DNA of 64,000 bases from Clytia hemisphaerica (taxonomy: Eukaryota > Cnidaria > Hydrozoa > Leptothecata > Clytiidae), in the NCBI GenBank assembly GCA_902728285.1, contig CACVBU010000887.1:65296-129295 (forward strand), written 5' to 3'. The notes beneath the pieces are model-generated. The model did no database searches, was not told the DNA's origin, and saw only the letters and a list, made by a program, of their open reading frames with translations. The translations under genes were made by a program, and so were the position numbers. Position 1 is the stretch's first letter; each line of letters opens with the position of its first letter. This document shows positions 1-11,238 of this stretch, piece after piece.

Positions 1-371
1 CACCAGCAGAGAGAATCTTACAAACAGCATTTTCTAACTTTTCTTCAAACCCGTTTTCCCCGTTTGGGTAATAATATGATTGACCTTTGCTTAAAAATCA
101 AGGAAAGTAGGGTCATCTTGGTCGCCAAATTGGACCTTTGCCCACCTCCATATTCATTTTTCACGAAAGCTTCTTCCCCTCTCTTTTGCCACCTGATTTG
201 AATCATTATTGATTTAAAAGTCACTTGATTTGTTCTTAGACTTGTCTCCTTTTGAATTAACAGTAGCAAGTAATTTACTCAGTCTATTTAATGTACACTG
301 CTTTTTCTTGGGTTGGGCTGGCTTAAGTTGAGCTCGTCATCGTGTCAATTACACTATTGTAAGAAACAGAG
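1..371. other. no recognisable gene
   Basis: I see no coding signal, RNA gene or clear repeat in this stretch. The LINE similarity begins just after it, so the right part may be the decayed 5' portion of that LINE. Confidence 0.4.
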
Positions 372-958
372 TTAATCGTTTGATGTCAAAGGCCCACAGG
401 ATTTATGAAAAAAACATTTGTAATAAATCCAAGGAAAAGCCAAAGATATTTTGGTCACATGTAAGATCTAAACTTAGTCAAAAAACACGACGATCTGGAC
501 AAGGCTAACATCCTACAAAAACAGTTTTGCAGCGTCTTTACCAATGAGCCCCCACGAACGATTTCCGACTTTCCTACACGAACGGAGAATCAAGTTGAGA
601 ACATCATCATAACAGAAGATATGATGAGAAAACAGATAAAATTGCTTTGACGTGAGTAAATCCTTCAGTCCGGATGATATACACCCGAAAATGTTAGACT
701 GTGACTCCAATTTATATAAACAAGGGTGCCCAAAACCTTGCGATAAATTATAGACCTGTTAGTTTGACTTCAGTAGTCTGTAAGTTAATGGAATCATTTA
801 TAAGAAAGCACACTTTGAAGCATCTAGCTAACAAAAAGCTTCTAACCAACAAGCAATATGGTTTCATTACTCGCCGCTCCACCATCACACAACTCCTAAA
901 TTATTTGGACAAGTGCTGTGAAAGTATAGCTAACGGAAGTGTTGTTGTCATTTTCTCA
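372..958 (+). pseudogene. decayed LINE (CR1/jockey-type) reverse transcriptase fragment
   Basis: Fragment of the second ORF of a non-LTR retrotransposon, whose reverse transcriptase copies element RNA into the genome. Three reading frames of the plus strand carry successive blocks of one LINE protein. First comes a pre-RT segment with a KPKIFWSHVRSKLS-like stretch (about 410-490). Next is a block containing KANILQKQFCSVFTNE (about 500-545) and, after a frame change, SPDDIHPKML (about 668-697). Last is an open frame (701-1036) beginning with RT motifs NYRPVSLTSVVCKLMESF and LLTNKQYGFITRRST. Normal order is kept, but at least two frameshifts separate the blocks. Similarity ends near 958, before the catalytic Y/FxDD box, so the copy is inactive and 3'-truncated. 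A MITE begins about 90 bases downstream. The family assignment rests on remembered consensus and could be another jockey-superfamily clade. Confidence 0.8.
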
Positions 959-1046
959 AGATTTCCGGGTTTGTTTATTCGACCCGTCCGTCTTCCGTTG
1001 CGCCCGTTAGTTTTTTTCATTAGCCTACAGCACTAAGGATCAGGTA

Positions 1047-1215
1047 GCCTGGGTATCCAGACTCAAAATTTCAGAAAAAAACACTCTTACCTCAACATAC
1101 AAAGTTTCTAAAATTTTAGAGTCTAGTGCAACTAAAAAAGTTGGGTACAGTTTGTTTGATACAGCCTGTGAGTGAACCCTTGTTGACAGACTATCAAAAC
1201 TTTGTAAACCCAGGC
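1047..1215. mobile_element. short MITE-like element with hairpin
   Basis: The ends are inverted (GCCTGGGT at 1047-1054, ACCCAGGC at 1208-1215). Inside is a hairpin with arms GACTCAAAATTTCAG (from about 1060) and CTAAAATTTTAGAGTC (to about 1127). A related sequence with the same TGGGxATCCA start and an equivalent compensated hairpin lies at 43430-43530, so this is a small dispersed family. I see no coding capacity. Confidence 0.6.
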
Positions 1216-1261
1216 AGACACACATAATTAACTTACAAACTCAAAAAACTTTCAAAACTAC

Positions 1262-2100
1262 TTTAAGCTACATCAAAAATTCACAACCAAAGGTTTTTCA
1301 CGTTTAAAATTCACGTGGAAGAAAATACAACCAAATTAACAGCAAACATTTTCACGTTTTATACGCACGTAAAAAAATGTCTAAATTCACAACCAAAAGT
1401 TTTCCACGTTTTAATGTTTAAATGCATGTGGAAGAAAATGTCAAGTTTACAACAAAAGTGAAAGCTTTACACATTTTAAACGCACGTGGAAGAAAATGTC
1501 CAAATTCACGACCAAAAGTTTTCCATGTTTAAAATGCATTTTAAAATACCAAGGGAAATTCAATCATTAATCAGTAATTTCCACTCCGGGTTTAAATTTT
1601 TACTTCAAAGCTAACCAGTTCTTATCCAACAATTTGGTGCATCTACCATTCTGACAACCATCATTAAAAAGTGAGTTCAAACTTTTTTGATGTTGCAAGT
1701 ATTTAATTTTTCAAATATACCTACCATGATCAGATTTATCCACAAATATTGCGTCCTTGTTAGAATTTGTGTAAATATACGGCCAAAATTAAGATAATTT
1801 TGTTGTGAAAGTTGATAAAATATCCTGTTTTTCAAGAATACAAGAGATTGCATCTCCCATGCCAAAGCAAACGAAGCATCAAATCGAGGAAAGAATAATA
1901 ATAAAACTTCATCATCAACCATTTCTTGTAACAATCACACAAACATCAAATCAATTCAACTCATTAAAGCATAAAAACCAAAGAAAAATAGCAAGAGCAT
2001 TAGCAACCAGTTGTTTATTTTTACCGCCATCTATATTTTGACTGTTAGAAAGCAGTATGGTCCGATCATAAATACGCTTCCGAACCGGACGACGTTTCCC
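1262..2100 (+). repeat. dispersed repeat copy A with internal minisatellite
   Basis: About five imperfect 50-60 bp units (1275-1555) repeat a core close to CCACGTTTTAAACGCACGTG, which is partly palindromic, followed by GAAGAAAATGTCC. The unit array is followed by about 500 bp that aligns, by eye at roughly 80% identity, with 50330-50800 in the same orientation. Shared landmarks include CAGATTTATCCACAAATATT, CTTCATCATCAACCATTTCT and AGAAAGCAGTATGGTCCGAT. Similarity stops just after the last landmark (about 2070). This is the layout of a non-autonomous element with a minisatellite core. Termini and superfamily are not determined. Open frames here are short and appear fortuitous. Confidence 0.8.
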
Positions 2101-2249
2101 GATCGGCAAGGAGAATTGAGTACCGTACAAAAGAAACCCTTGCTGCTGAATCTTTGCCAAAAACGCTGGAGCGCCATATTGAGGTGGAAAATGAGGAGGG
2201 GCAGCATCAAGTAATTCAAGTACTGAAATAAATTGTGGTATATGTGGGG

Positions 2250-2555
2250 TCACCGAAAACACGTCATTCTGGATTGGGAGTCACTTGTTCTTTGTTCAAA
2301 GTTGATAGGCTCTTGGAGACGTTTTTGATACACTCTGAAATTTGTGTCTAAAGATCCAGAATTTTTACACATTGCTTTTTCTGATTGAAACATAATTGAG
2401 CAATTTGGGTGCTTGACTACATTAAAATTTTCCTTACGAAATTCAATGCTACTTTTATCAGAAACCACAACTGCTGAGATAGTGCCTGTTGACAACAATA
2501 CGGCTCTGCACGACTTCAGGGTATTTTCTGTTTCCATAACTAATCTTATGATCAT
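2250..2555 (-). pseudogene. degenerate Cys/His block downstream of the zinc-domain exons
   Basis: A 101-codon frame on the minus strand directly follows the two zinc-domain exons. It contains VVKHPNCSIM, then an incomplete C..C pattern (AMCKNSGSLD, where the second Cys appears to be replaced by Ser), and RTSDSQSRM. I recall a similar H-x2-C ... CxxC ... RTS arrangement in transposon-derived proteins of cnidarians, but I cannot name the family. It is not in frame with the preceding exon as read, so an unrecognised intron or frameshift separates them. It could be the next exon of the same decayed gene or chance similarity. Confidence 0.35.
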
Positions 2556-2567
2556 TCAGTTCTCCAA

Positions 2568-3144
2568 TCAAGGGAGAAAAACAGGTGGAATTTTAGTTCT
2601 ATTTGCTCTGGCATCTCTTGGCAATTTCCAGCAGCAGTTTTTGCACAATAACTTTGGATATACGTTTTGGTCCTCGTTGAAGCACGTGATTCCATACACA
2701 GATAAAATTTCCTGAAATGTAAAAGCAAAATGGTCAAAATGGTAAAATGTCATGCATATATCAAGGCCTGAAACTCATCTTGATAATCAAAAAAAAATAT
2801 GGTACAGTAATGCATGATTTATTTATCACAGATCTTTTTTCAATATTTGGCTAGTCGAGTAAATGTTTCGAAACAGTGGTAGTAAAAGAATATGCCTGGT
2901 TTCGAGGATTGAATGTGGCAATAATCTATACCTGCAGTCCAAAGGAAGGCGAGGGGATGTACCAGGATAGTCTGATAGTGTTTAGATTTATGTTCTGCTT
3001 AAAGTAATGAAAATAACTTACATCTTTAAAATTTTCACATGCTTTGAATTTAGGATATGCTGCATCTCTTTTGATTTTGATTTTACACAGCCTGCAATAT
3101 TTTTCCAACTCTTTCAAATGACCTATGGTTTTAGAACAACCCAC
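2568..3144 (-). CDS. two exons encoding a RAG1-type CxxC...CxxC zinc module (partial gene)
   Basis: Exon A (about 3144-3022) ends at a textbook donor (GTAAGT, 3021-3016). Exon B (2711-2568) follows a strong acceptor (pyrimidine tract then CAG at 2714-2712). The exons join in phase. The joined frame reads YCRLCKIKIKRD, a spacer, then YGITCFNEDQNVYPK and LLCKNCCWKL, so two CxxC knuckles flank about 45 residues. The order CRxC, short hydrophobic helix, D...YP.LC..CW resembles the zinc-binding region upstream of the RAG1 core and the related N-RAG sequences known from invertebrate mobile elements. It could equally be a ZAD-like or other transposon zinc domain. The frame stops shortly after the second knuckle, and the true 5' end is unknown because exon A opens after a stop. 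It lies on the same strand as the transposon copy that begins 0.8 kb away. Confidence 0.55.
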
Positions 3145-3678
3145 GACAAAGAATTTTTATACACTTATTTTTATTTCTAACTAACAATATTTCTAAAAAA
3201 GGAAAGAAAATTGTTTCATATTCCAACAACAAAAAAACACATTTAACAAAAATGTTATCTGTCTGTCTATGTTTACAAGTGCAAGCTTCTATGATTTGAA
3301 AAACAAAACCGCGAACGAAAAAATTATAACTCTGAATATTTTCAAAAGTTTTATGCTTTAGCCTTAGGGTGGTGACTGCTAACTCCAAGGAAAGATCGAT
3401 TCTTGCTTGACTCTATACCAAACACCCTTCCCAATTCTAAATAGTAAACGAAATATTTCAAATCCAAAACACCACATACAAAACAAGTCTTTTTTTACTG
3501 TCGACTTTGAAAAATGTGATATTTTCAAAATAAAAAAAGCTTTTGAATCCATTTTCTTTCTATGGTGTAAAAGAGGCCTTCTAGAATCTTTTCTAGTCGA
3601 TTTCTTTCTAGTATTCAGCATAATTAAGCTGTAAAGCATTGTGTAGATTACAAGAAATCGTCGGTTTCTTTACATCAA

Positions 3679-3708
3679 ATTGTCGGTAATTGTCGTTCTA
3701 CCGACAAT
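3679..3708. other. perfect 10-bp hairpin
   Basis: ATTGTCGGTA (3679-3688) and TACCGACAAT (3699-3708) form a perfect stem around a 10-base loop. A nearby ATCGTCGGTTTCTT (from about 3657) resembles one arm. No gene context explains it. Confidence 0.5.
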
Positions 3709-3974
3709 CGCACAGAAAGAGGAGAAAATCATAACAAGCTCTAAACGGCTAAAATAACAATCGCAAGTGAATAGGGAATATGTGGTCAGCGGTTTGTTGT
3801 TTTTCCTTCTCTCTACTTCTATTTCTTTGTTTAGACTAGAAGCCTGAAAACTTTAAGGGAAAGTGATAAATAGACGATATCGGCTTAACGAAATTCTCCC
3901 CGAATGATTAACCATGATGCATTGAACAAAAAAAATCAGTAAGTCAATATTGTTTGTGAATGGTTTTCTCTTGA

Positions 3975-4751
3975 CAGGTGATTCTGGTTTCTTTGAACAA
4001 GAACTGAAGGATCTTCCTTTCTTTGTAGGTGGATCTGGATAGGATTTATCTGGAGAAAAAATAACATGAAATCATTTCTTAAAATACTCTTATGACCAAT
4101 AACCAGAAAGAGTCATAAATCAAGTAGAAATTCTAAATACTTCTTAATACTTATGTAGTTAAGAGGGGGAAATCAAAACACTGCTTACAAGTTGTTGTCT
4201 TTTGCTGTGGATTATTTTTCCTTTTCACAGGTGATTCATCCTGTCCACTTGAAGTGCTGTACTCAAACCAATATTGTTGGCATAGTTCGTGGCCTAAAAT
4301 GGAAAAACAAATCAATAAATATAAATATAAATTTTTGATATAAGATGCGATGTGAAAAGTGACAACAAAGGAAAGGTTTTCATATTTTGTTACAAGTCTT
4401 AAATTTTGCAGCATAGACAGGCGGAGACTCTTTTTGTTATGACAGTGTAAAGGTTGAAAAGTAATTTCAACTTACTTCCTTCGACTAACTTTTTAACCAA
4501 TGGATATGTTGGCCAAACTCTTGTCTTGCGTGGATCGTTGATGACCAATAGACTAGTTTATTTTCCTCATCAATCCAATTGAAAGGAACAACAATTTGAG
4601 ATTCATCTCCATTTTTTTCTATACACACAACACATGCAAAGTTACCTGATGGATTTTTACCAATAGGTTCCATTGTTTTTAATCTAATTTTGCTATCAGA
4701 AGTCAATGCAAAGGAAAATATCAATAAGACTAGATATACACTATGTGACAA
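3975..4751 (-). pseudogene. accessory gene of two-gene transposon, copy 1 (three exons seen)
   Basis: Three exons parallel the start of the accessory gene at 24999-19368. Exon 1 (4751-4476) contains FACVVCIEKNGDESQ, VVPFNWIDEENKLVYW and, after a one-frame shift, YPLVKKLVEG. It ends at a GTAAGT donor in phase 1. Exon 2 (4293-4189) reads HELCQQYWFEYSTSSGQDES and ends at GTAAGC in phase 1. Exon 3 (from 4049) follows a TTTTTTCTCCAG acceptor and reads SYPDPPTKKGRSF and PESPVKRKP. Exon 1 and exon 2 phases match those of copy 2. The exon 1 frameshift and the absence of the DUF4806-like C-terminal exons downstream mark it as broken. It follows the copy-1 transposase on the same strand, as in copy 2. 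Confidence 0.65.
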
Positions 4752-5049
4752 GCCTTATCATCTTTCTGCAAGGTTTACAGATAGAAAGTTGGACATTTTG
4801 ATAGCCTATTTAACAACAGAGTATGCACAGAAGTGAGTCAGGAAAAATAGTGGGACAGAATCTACGAATAAAATCGATATAAAATCCTTACAGCCTAAGC
4901 AATTTTTTAAATTTAATTATCCAGTCTCTTGAATTTCTCTTTAAGAAACCTGATTAACAATTTATTAGGAATTACAAAAACTATTAAAATAGTCCTCCTC
5001 TGGATATTGACTTCCATACAAAAAAACATGAGAAGTATATCTATTTAAA

Positions 5050-6765
5050 TCATTTATTCAACATTTATTTGACAACATTTCTCACTGATCAAAAAATCAT
5101 TCAGCAAGCTTATCAAAACATTGCCGGTTTCCACCGCAAGACAGACAATTTTACGTTTTTTTCCAGCACTCTCTATTTCCGCTATTCGCTTAACAGTGGA
5201 GACAAGTGGGTTCGTTGCATTGCGTATTTATCTCTTCAAAATTTGAAGGTGGTTTTCAAATGGAAAACAAGAAACTTTATCCAAGCATACGTTAAATCTA
5301 CGAGTGTCATCTGGCAAATGGATTAAGCTGTGGACATTGTAGACAGTAAAGGTTTCAGTGTAATAAATAGATGCATTATCAGAAAAAAAATCTAAAAGTT
5401 CCTTTGCAAAGTTTAGATGGTATTGCGATGATCATCATTCTCATCAAGCAAAATTCGAAGTGCTGTGACTAATGAGAGAAAATGTTTGTACGCTGGTTGT
5501 GGAAGTATGTCTCTTAGTACAACACATCCATAATACAAAAGAAAAGATCTGAACTCTGTTGCTTTAAATCTGCTCAAGTGGTCAAGTCCTCTGGGTTGTC
5601 TTGAAAATTCTGATGGCATTTTTCCTCGATAGTTTTGCAATAGCTGAGAAATGCGTGTCAACTGACCTTGTGACAAGCGACAAGTACGAAGACCTTCTTT
5701 TAAATACTGAAGAAGTCTTTTCATTACACCAAGGCAAACAAGATGCATGAAATCTGAGCAAAATCCTCTACACACTTTATTCCTGAACCGATCAATGGGC
5801 TCGAGAAATGTTGGTGGTCTCCTTCATATTCAAAATTGTCAAAACTTCTATCAGTTCTTCTGGGTTCGTCGGTTGAAAGGAATACAGTCCTATTTTCAAC
5901 TCTTTGTCCTTTGATAGTGCATCTCTCGCATGCAAAGTATCCTCCATGACCTATAATACATTTCAGAAATTGCCGAGCTGGAGCATCACATGTCATACAC
6001 CATAAAACTACACTGAAATGCCTATTGTCTTCAGTAAAAAAAAACATTTTCTTTTAAATCCCTGTACTCATTCAAAAAATCCTCTAAAAACTCCTCTGGG
6101 CTATCTGGCTTCCCTTGGCCAGTAAATAATGAAAATACAAATGGACGGGGATACACAAACATACCCAGAATAGGCCAAAGGTCAAGCCCTGTTGATTTGA
6201 ACAAAGGTATGCCGTCAGCATTTACAATTAATTTGATGGTTGGTGAATTATAATTTGGATTATCTTCCAAACATCTCGAAATTCCCCTTTTTATTCCAAG
6301 ATAGATATAGCTGCCTCCACATTTTTCTTCTACAGCAACCTCCCTAGGGGTTTTCAACAGTGTACGTGAATCTTTTGGTAGATCATCGTGACCATTAAGA
6401 CGCAATATTTTCAATAACTCTGTCACTCCACCGCGTCTGCAATCATTTTTAACAGCCCATTTTCTCAGCTGCTCAGAAAAAGGTGGCTAATCATTGAAAA
6501 CAAAATTCATTTCATCCTCTGAACTGCTTTGACAATCTGCACTACTTGCAGCTTCATCTTCGTCCAAAATAGAAATATCAGATTCGTTTCCTGATACATT
6601 ATCTATGTTCTGGTCAATTTGATCGTAATCATAATCACTTTGGTCCATATTGCTCGAGATTTCGTCATCACTTTCATCATCACTGGTTTTCAAAAACTTT
6701 TCTTCGTAATTAGCAGTTGTCATTTCATTTGTGAAGGCCTCCAGCAGAATAATTAAAGATTTCAA
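5050..6765 (-). pseudogene. tnp2-like (CACTA/EnSpm-related) transposase, copy 1, frameshifted
   Basis: This is a decayed homologue of the intact transposase at 27571-25649. Blocks in order: an acidic N-terminus (6765-6487); CGGSYIYLGIKRGIS, then NADGIPLFKSTGLDLWPIL (6426-6031); CDAPARQFLKCIIGHGGYF and CERC (6047-5790); DFMHLVCLGVMKRLL, then MPSEFSRQPRGL and ATEFRSFLLYYG (5775-5413). A further block in shifted frames to about 5050 contains VYNVHSLIHLPDD and FENHLQILK. The DG..P, zinc-ligand C/H, DxMH and FEN boxes of the family are all traceable, so the decay is recent enough to read. At least three frame breaks (near 6450, 6040 and 5770) and a stop near 5200 prevent expression. The protein diverges clearly from copy 2, so the two are separate lineages rather than a recent duplicate. 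Confidence 0.85.
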
Positions 6766-6789
6766 AATATCTGAAAAAAAAAATTATTC

Positions 6790-8272
6790 TAAAACTTTAG
6801 GGACTGTCCACATAAGATGTTACTTCTTTTAACAGCTTCAGAACGAAAAAGGCTCAAACTCCTCCCTCTCTACTCTATATCTTATCGGCCAAAAAATTCT
6901 TCACAGATTACACTTTTAAAGCCTTTTTTTTTCAATCTTACTTTTTTTGTTTGTTTTTTATTAATTTTACAAGTAGTCAAGCCTTGGACATATAGACATA
7001 TTTTCCAAAATGGTACTCCATGCCTCTCTGCTTAATGCTCAGCAATTAAAAAGAAGGATCAAGAGGGTAAGTGGAACAATCCAGGAAGAAAGAGTGGCGC
7101 CCTACCCTACCTTACGATAGACAGCTATCGAAAGAGGAGCCTTCGGGAGCCTTATAGACTGTATACAATCCTTAGCAAATAAAGATTTTTAACTAATTCT
7201 AGTAGTACTAGTACATTTGTTGGTCCTAGTTGGTCAGTATATTGGAGCTTATATGCATGTTACCCTCCTCATGGTGCCTAATTCCAGTCTGAATTACCCA
7301 AATTTGGTGTAACCAAAAGTTGCATACATTTAAATGATTTTGCCATATCCAAAGCAAACAGTGTCAATCAAACGATTTGAACGCCAAATAAATTGAACGC
7401 AATCGAATAATTGCAATTGCACTTCCATTGTTTAGCGCAATTGAATATTATCGTCGTTATTATTGTTGTTAAATTGCTTCTAGGATGATTGCATTAATTT
7501 ATGTTTGATTGGGTTCAATTACATTAAATTTTATTCAAAGAAAAACCAGATCTTTCTGTTAACTCATTGTGAAAAGGTTTCCGACCACTTGCTTGGTTCA
7601 GACATTCAGTTCTCAAAGAAAGAGAGCAATACATCGATCCAAGTCACGTTACCTTAATGCAAACTAAGATAACGCAGGTCAGGACACACATTTGTCAAAA
7701 CTCAACACATATAATACCCATATTTTATTCGTTCAAAAGCACAAAAGTGGGGTTGTTAATACAGTAGTCCAGATATGAATTGAACAGTACTGATCTGATT
7801 TAACTTTATTAGCTATTAGCTATATTTTTCCAGTTTTATTAAAATTTTGCAAAATAATAACATATTGAACACTTAATTTGAAAACATTCAAGTGGGAAAT
7901 TATGTAATAGTTCTTACCATAAAAAGGTTGGCACCCTTGGTATGTTAAATGATGTTCGTTGAGATTAAGTTCAAATAGAATGAAAATACCACAAAATAGC
8001 ATTAAAAAAACACGGAATTTCCTCTCACATGCTTCTTCTTGTTGGCGGACATGTGACTGATAGCGATACAGCCAGGAGATTGGTACCGTGATTTATAAGG
8101 GCTTGTCTACATTATGGTCGTAGAAAAAAATTGTTATTATACTTTGTTCTGCTTTCAAGATGTAAAGTGGTCTTTAAGGTTTTCCGGACACACTTACGCG
8201 CGACGTTAATCTGAAAAATATTGATTCTTCACTCTAGTAAGTGTAACAACGCCGCCGAGAATCTAACCAAAA
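6790..8272. other. intergenic, no gene recognised
   Basis: I find no convincing exon. The part at 7340-7560 is rich in AATTGAA/TTCAATT words and CAATTG, giving many short inverted matches. A similar texture occurs at 54510-54780. The rest is unremarkable A+T-rich DNA. A short out-of-frame ATG frame at 8273 (ATGGCGGATGC) precedes the kinase-gene start. Confidence 0.4.
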
Positions 8273-8304
8273 ATGGCGGATGCTGTAGTAAACTACTTGT
8301 ATTT

Positions 8305-10168
8305 ATGATGGAAAATTCTGAAGCCTCAATCAAGGATCAAGATCAAAATGTTCAAAGTAAAATTATACATAAAAAAGGTAGGTTATTTCGAAATTAAAGG
8401 ATAAAATACTTCATTGATATATTCCTTCAACTCTATATTCCTCAAAATTCCCCTTACAGTAAAAAGGGAAAAATGTATGCTTATTTTCTTATTTCTGTTT
8501 TTGAGTCGTCATAATACATAGCTTTATTGATAGTTGTTCAACCACGGCAGAACACAACATGTATGTCAGTGCATTAAGAAAGTTTGTGGGCAGAGGGCCA
8601 AACACTCCAGTTGTTTTTTTTTAACTTTGGCAGGCCCATTCAGAGCATTTTGACAACCATTTCTATGCTATGACCCCTTCATTATTGTCCGGTGTTCAAA
8701 GTATTCGATCTTGACACCGGACATTTGGCACCGGACATTTGGCACCGGACATTTTCTGTGTCCAGTGTATAGGCGTCCCTTTCTCTCATTTACCCCACAA
8801 GTACCACCATTAATACTACAATATATTTGAAGCCTGACGTCTCAGTTGCAGAGATTTCATCTAATTTGTGATTGTTAAATGCTGAGAGATCTTATCTTAG
8901 AAGTTAAAATACTGCTCTGTTCTCGGCTGTACAATCACACCAGACATCTTGTCACACACCAGACTTTTAGATGTCTGGTGCGTCCTAATAAAGAGAAAAT
9001 TTGCTTATGCCACTAAAATTCCTGATTGAATATAGTTGGACAGAATTCTTCTTAGAATTTACATATTTATATATTTTATTGTTTATTATATTAAAAATTC
9101 TTATTTCCTAACATTAAAATATTTTTCTTTTCGTTTTCAGAAAGAAGAGACACAGAAGAAGTGAGGCTGGCAGAAAGAAACAGAATGCCAAAACCAAGGT
9201 CAGACAAAAAGTCAGCAAAGCAAAATTCAAACCGAAATTGGACCTTGGCAAAAAAATGATACTATCACAAAATTGCAGGAGAGATCAATGAAATTTTGCC
9301 ACAAAACACTGCCAAACTTATCCTCTGTCCGCACAAAAACAGTCATTGCAACAAATGTTAAGAGCCATATAAATACTACGAACTCTAGGGATTTCATAAT
9401 ACGCAAACTGGAAGGCATTCCAATAGTGACTTCATTGATTACAATGTTGGATCTGGAGTTTTTCGGTCTGTGAAGCTTGGGCAAATAAAAACTTTGAACT
9501 GCACAATTGCAGCCAAAGTGTTGGATGAAAAGACATCAAGCAAAAGTCTTCTGGCTGAGGTTGTTACTCTTCTTACGTTATCTGGAAGTCAATATTTTCC
9601 CTTTTGTTATGGGTTATTGGATGATATCGACAAACCTAAGGAACCATCAAATAAATGGATCCTTATGGAGTTTTTAGGCCAAGTTAATGTATATATGTAT
9701 TCCCCTTATCCAACCTTGGCAAAGATGGCATCTTCACGGTTGTTAAATCACAAAAATATAAGACATATTTTCTCCTTAATTCTTGAAGGTGTTCAATTTC
9801 TCCACTTGAAAGGTATTTTGCATAATGATATAAAGGCTGACAATATTGTAGTATGCAAGGAACGTGTTGTTCTTATTGATTTTGGCAAAGCAACAATGAT
9901 AAAATGTCCAGTGACATATAATATCAAGAAGGCAGACCAAGTGACTTATAACCTATACCACAGACATCTGGCACATGAATTGCGCAACAAAACAAATTCA
10001 AAACAAACAAAACTTACAGACATTTATTCCATCGGTTATATGTTCAAACACGTGGCAGCTACTCTACCGTACAAGCCCCTCATTGAACTAGGTAGGCACA
10101 TGAAGGTGCCAGAGCCTTCACAAAGACTGAGCATAGAATCAGCATTGATTGTTTTGAGTTTAGAGTAG
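8305..10168 (+). pseudogene. protein-kinase-like gene, two exons, two frame breaks
   Basis: Exon 1 (8305-8377) starts at tandem ATGs, encodes 24 residues and ends in phase 1 at GTAGGT. Exon 2 starts at 9141 after a strong TTTTCTTTTCGTTTTCAG acceptor and joins in frame, giving a basic, charged linker. The frame then stops at an A7 run (TGA at about 9257). Coding resumes one frame over (about 9258-9420), then shifts again into the kinase domain at about 9420-10168. The domain has a glycine loop (VGSGVFRSVKLG), the VAIK-like lysine (CTIAAKVLDE), catalytic loop HNDIKADNIVV, DFG (LIDFGKA) and the subdomain IX aspartate (LTDIYSIGYMF). HND in place of HRD and a weak APE match a kinase-like family I recall as expanded in cnidarians. 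All catalytic residues (K, D, N, D) are present, so the enzyme would be active if the two breaks are assembly or homopolymer errors. If not, it is a young pseudogene. Substrate unknown. Confidence 0.75.
8715..8755. repeat. 14-bp tandem repeat, three units
   Basis: CACCGGACATTTGG occurs twice, followed by CACCGGACATTTT, inside the kinase gene intron. The inverse word GTCCGGTG lies just upstream (about 8688). A perfect 12-bp hairpin (CACCAGACATCT at 8938-8949, AGATGTCTGGTG at 8969-8980) lies 180 bp further on. Confidence 0.8.
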
Positions 10169-10577
10169 TACTGATACATTTATGTACTTGGGGAGGTGTA
10201 CTTCGTAAAAAGGGGTATGACAGGGGATGTTTCACTGGTCAGGTTACCTTCCTTCACAGTCCCAGGTAGATTACAAATACATCAAATTAGATCAATCCCT
10301 AAAAGCCTAAAAGGGTGCTTTTTATGAACAACTTTGAAAAGTGCAGCAAATTATTTTGAGTAAACTTTGGAATTTCAGTCCCATTCAGGGTTAGTTTTTT
10401 CGCAACCTTGTCGGTCCCCAGGGGTAGTAGCCTGGATTATTACAGTGTGTCCGTCAAAAAAGGAGATGGAAAATGTTTTAATGATATAAAATGTAAAAGA
10501 AAAGTATAGAGAAACTTCAAAACATCAATCTTTTTGAATGGCTTTTTATTAACATATGTAATCACATATTAATTATA

Positions 10578-10961
10578 GATAGATAGATAGATATGCCCTC
10601 CGATGCATCGGAATGGGTCCTACCCACGATGGAGTAGGAATCACAGCGCAAGCAGACATTGCAACCCTGCAGATGCGAGCTGCCGAGCCATGGTGTATAC
10701 TATGACACTCGAACTACACGGGAGAACGGATGTTCCCGCAGGTATAGAGCCTCCTAAGTGTCTCAGCACACCACAATGTCTGGAATATCTACCCATACTC
10801 TTGTATCAGAGTTATGGTACCCAATTCCCCTCACATGGCATGGGTTGACCCAGGCGAAGGAGCATTCACTTGCCAAGTGAATCGTAGTGCCACTGTGGGT
10901 ATCGAACTCGAGCCTCCTGGACAGAAGTCAAGCACGATAACCACTATACAACTACTCCTTA
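10578..10961 (-). mobile_element. tRNA-derived SINE with perfect target-site duplication
   Basis: Read on the minus strand, the element starts at about 10961 with a tRNA-like head. A box-A-like TAGTGGTTATCGTGCTTG is followed by a box-B-like GAGTTCGATACCC, the internal RNA polymerase III promoter. About 300 bp of unrelated body follows, and the 3' end is a (TATC)n tract (plus-strand AGAT repeats from 10578). It is flanked on both sides by the identical 12-mer ATATTAATTATA (10566-10577 and 10962-10973), the signature of target-primed insertion. Total length is 384 bp. The partner LINE supplying reverse transcriptase would be expected to share the 3' end; none is seen in this window. Overlapping open frames are not genes. 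Confidence 0.9.
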
Positions 10962-11238
10962 ATATTAATTATATCCCATATAAAATGATTTATGAGGATC
11001 TTTTTTCATTTGATGACCTAAACAAGTACCGTACATTTGGGGGTTTTCTACTTTAACATTATATTCCTGGACCTCCGTTTTAAATCATTTTATCTTCATG
11101 TACCAGATTAGCATTTTACATAGAGGTTTTCTTCTGTAATGGAACTTTTTATTAGTTTTTACTATTTTATTTTTTATCATAAACAAAATATTTAGGGAAA
11201 ATCTTTACAATCAGTTTACCTATTTTTTTCATTTTTAT

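Noticed and set aside
10603-11056. Two overlapping 80-codon frames
   Set aside because: They lie within or across a SINE delimited by a perfect target duplication, so coding function is unlikely.
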